The translations under genes and the position numbers were made by a program. From assembly GCA_002772195.1 (NCBI GenBank), contig PCSG01000304.1, positions 4,076 to 9,825 of the forward strand: a stretch of 5,750 nt of DNA, given 5' to 3'. A model generated the notes under the pieces. That model was not told the origin of the DNA. It saw nothing but the letters and a program-made list of their open reading frames with translations, and did not search any database. This DNA is from Desulfobacterales bacterium CG23_combo_of_CG06-09_8_20_14_all_51_8. Its GTDB lineage: Bacteria; Desulfobacterota; Desulfobacteria; Desulfobacterales; Desulfosalsimonadaceae. Each line of letters begins with the position of its first letter. The stretch's first letter is position 1. Shown one piece after another: positions 5,419 through 5,750 of this stretch.

Positions 5419-5750
5419 ATGGAATTTAAATATTTAAAGACAAAGCAGGTGAACGCATCCCTTTGGGTCGAAATCCATAACCCGCCCGTCAATTTTTTGA
5501 CAATGGACATCTGTGAGGAATTTTTTCGTCTTGTCAAAAAGGTCAAAAAAGACCCATCCATCCGGGTTTTGATTTTGACCGGCGGCATGGAAGATAATTT
5601 TATCATGCATTTCTCCATACCGGAGCTGAAAAAGATAACGCCGGACAATCGAAAAATCCTGATGAATCTGATTTTTCGGTCACGCATCACCGGTGTAATG
5701 ATGAAATATCTCACGACCTTCACAAACTGGCAGATGGATTGGATTCCCGG
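5419..5750 (+). CDS. Enoyl-CoA hydratase/isomerase (crotonase) family protein, 3'-partial
   Basis: The frame is open from ATG5419 to the right edge (110 complete codons). The start resembles a crotonase: MEFKYLKTKQVNASLWVEIH, then the family landmark NPPVNFLTMD (21-30), a helix, and the strand IRVLILTGG (48-56). At the oxyanion-hole segment, where family members usually read FSAGADL-like, this protein has FIMHFSIPEL (61-70). That resembles a crotonase subgroup with FITHY-type sequences, so the reaction may not be plain enoyl-CoA hydration. The catalytic Glu region lies beyond the window. AGGGA at 5405-5409 with a 9-base spacer supports the start. It lies 28 bp after the thiolase, so the same operon is likely. 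The expected role is hydration, isomerisation or ring hydrolysis of a CoA ester feeding the thiolase. Confidence 0.82.
   Translation, partial: MEFKYLKTKQVNASLWVEIHNPPVNFLTMDICEEFFRLVKKVKKDPSIRVLILTGGMEDNFIMHFSIPELKKITPDNRKILMNLIFRSRITGVMMKYLTTFTNWQMDWIP
5426..5437. repeat. 12-bp A/T palindrome core shared with the gap before the ligase
   Basis: TTAAATATTTAA here, part of a 14-bp perfect palindrome at 5425-5438, is identical to 2694-2705 inside the 16-bp palindrome upstream of the ligase. This copy lies in codons 3-7 of the crotonase gene, close to its start. It may be a shared protein-binding site or a coincidence of Phe-Lys-Tyr-Leu-Lys codons. Confidence 0.4.

Noticed and set aside
5265..5723. 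152-codon open frame on the minus strand across the thiolase end and crotonase start
   Set aside because: Both strands cannot easily be coding here, and the + strand carries recognisable thiolase and crotonase motifs.
1..5750. tRNA or rRNA genes, CRISPR arrays, insertion sequences, prophage or defence genes
   Set aside because: No spaced direct repeats, transposase motifs or RNA gene signatures were seen by eye; almost the whole window is accounted for by six metabolic-type genes.

Overview
The window reads as a piece of an anaerobic bacterial chromosome. The base composition is roughly balanced, and every supported gene lies on the + strand. The best fit is a sulfate-reducing or syntrophic Desulfobacterota-type organism that degrades aromatic, alicyclic or fatty acids as CoA thioesters. 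This is inferred from the gene mix (acyl-CoA dehydrogenase, ferredoxin-like DUF2148 proteins, PaaK-like CoA ligase, SCP-x-type thiolase, crotonase), not from a marker gene.

Layout: (1) 2-952, the C-terminal three quarters of an acyl-CoA dehydrogenase cut by the left edge. (2) 1017-1802 and 1805-2635, two tightly coupled cysteine-rich DUF2148-family genes that look like diverged paralogues of each other. (3) 2636-2765, the only sizeable intergenic gap, with a nested G+C hairpin, a perfect 16-bp A/T palindrome and a weak candidate promoter. (4) 2766-4127, a phenylacetate-CoA-ligase-like acyl-CoA synthetase. (5) 4137-5390, a thiolase starting almost on the ligase stop codon. (6) 5419 to the right edge, the N-terminal part of an enoyl-CoA hydratase/isomerase family protein.

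Together the genes make a plausible beta-oxidation-like module: the ligase activates a carboxylic acid, the dehydrogenase inserts a double bond, the crotonase hydrates or rearranges it, and the thiolase cleaves the beta-keto product. No 3-hydroxyacyl-CoA dehydrogenase, ETF or DUF35 thiolase partner is in the window. The substrate cannot be read from the sequence.

The least explained part is the DUF2148 pair. Both proteins carry Cys motifs suited to Fe-S clusters, they align with each other almost without gaps in the C-terminal half, and they sit among acyl-CoA enzymes. They could form a two-subunit Fe-S protein acting on, or passing electrons for, a CoA intermediate. Other points are an Asp where the acyl-CoA dehydrogenase family usually has its catalytic Glu, a perfect 26-bp palindrome inside the thiolase gene, and a 12-bp A/T palindrome shared by the regions at the starts of the ligase and crotonase genes.
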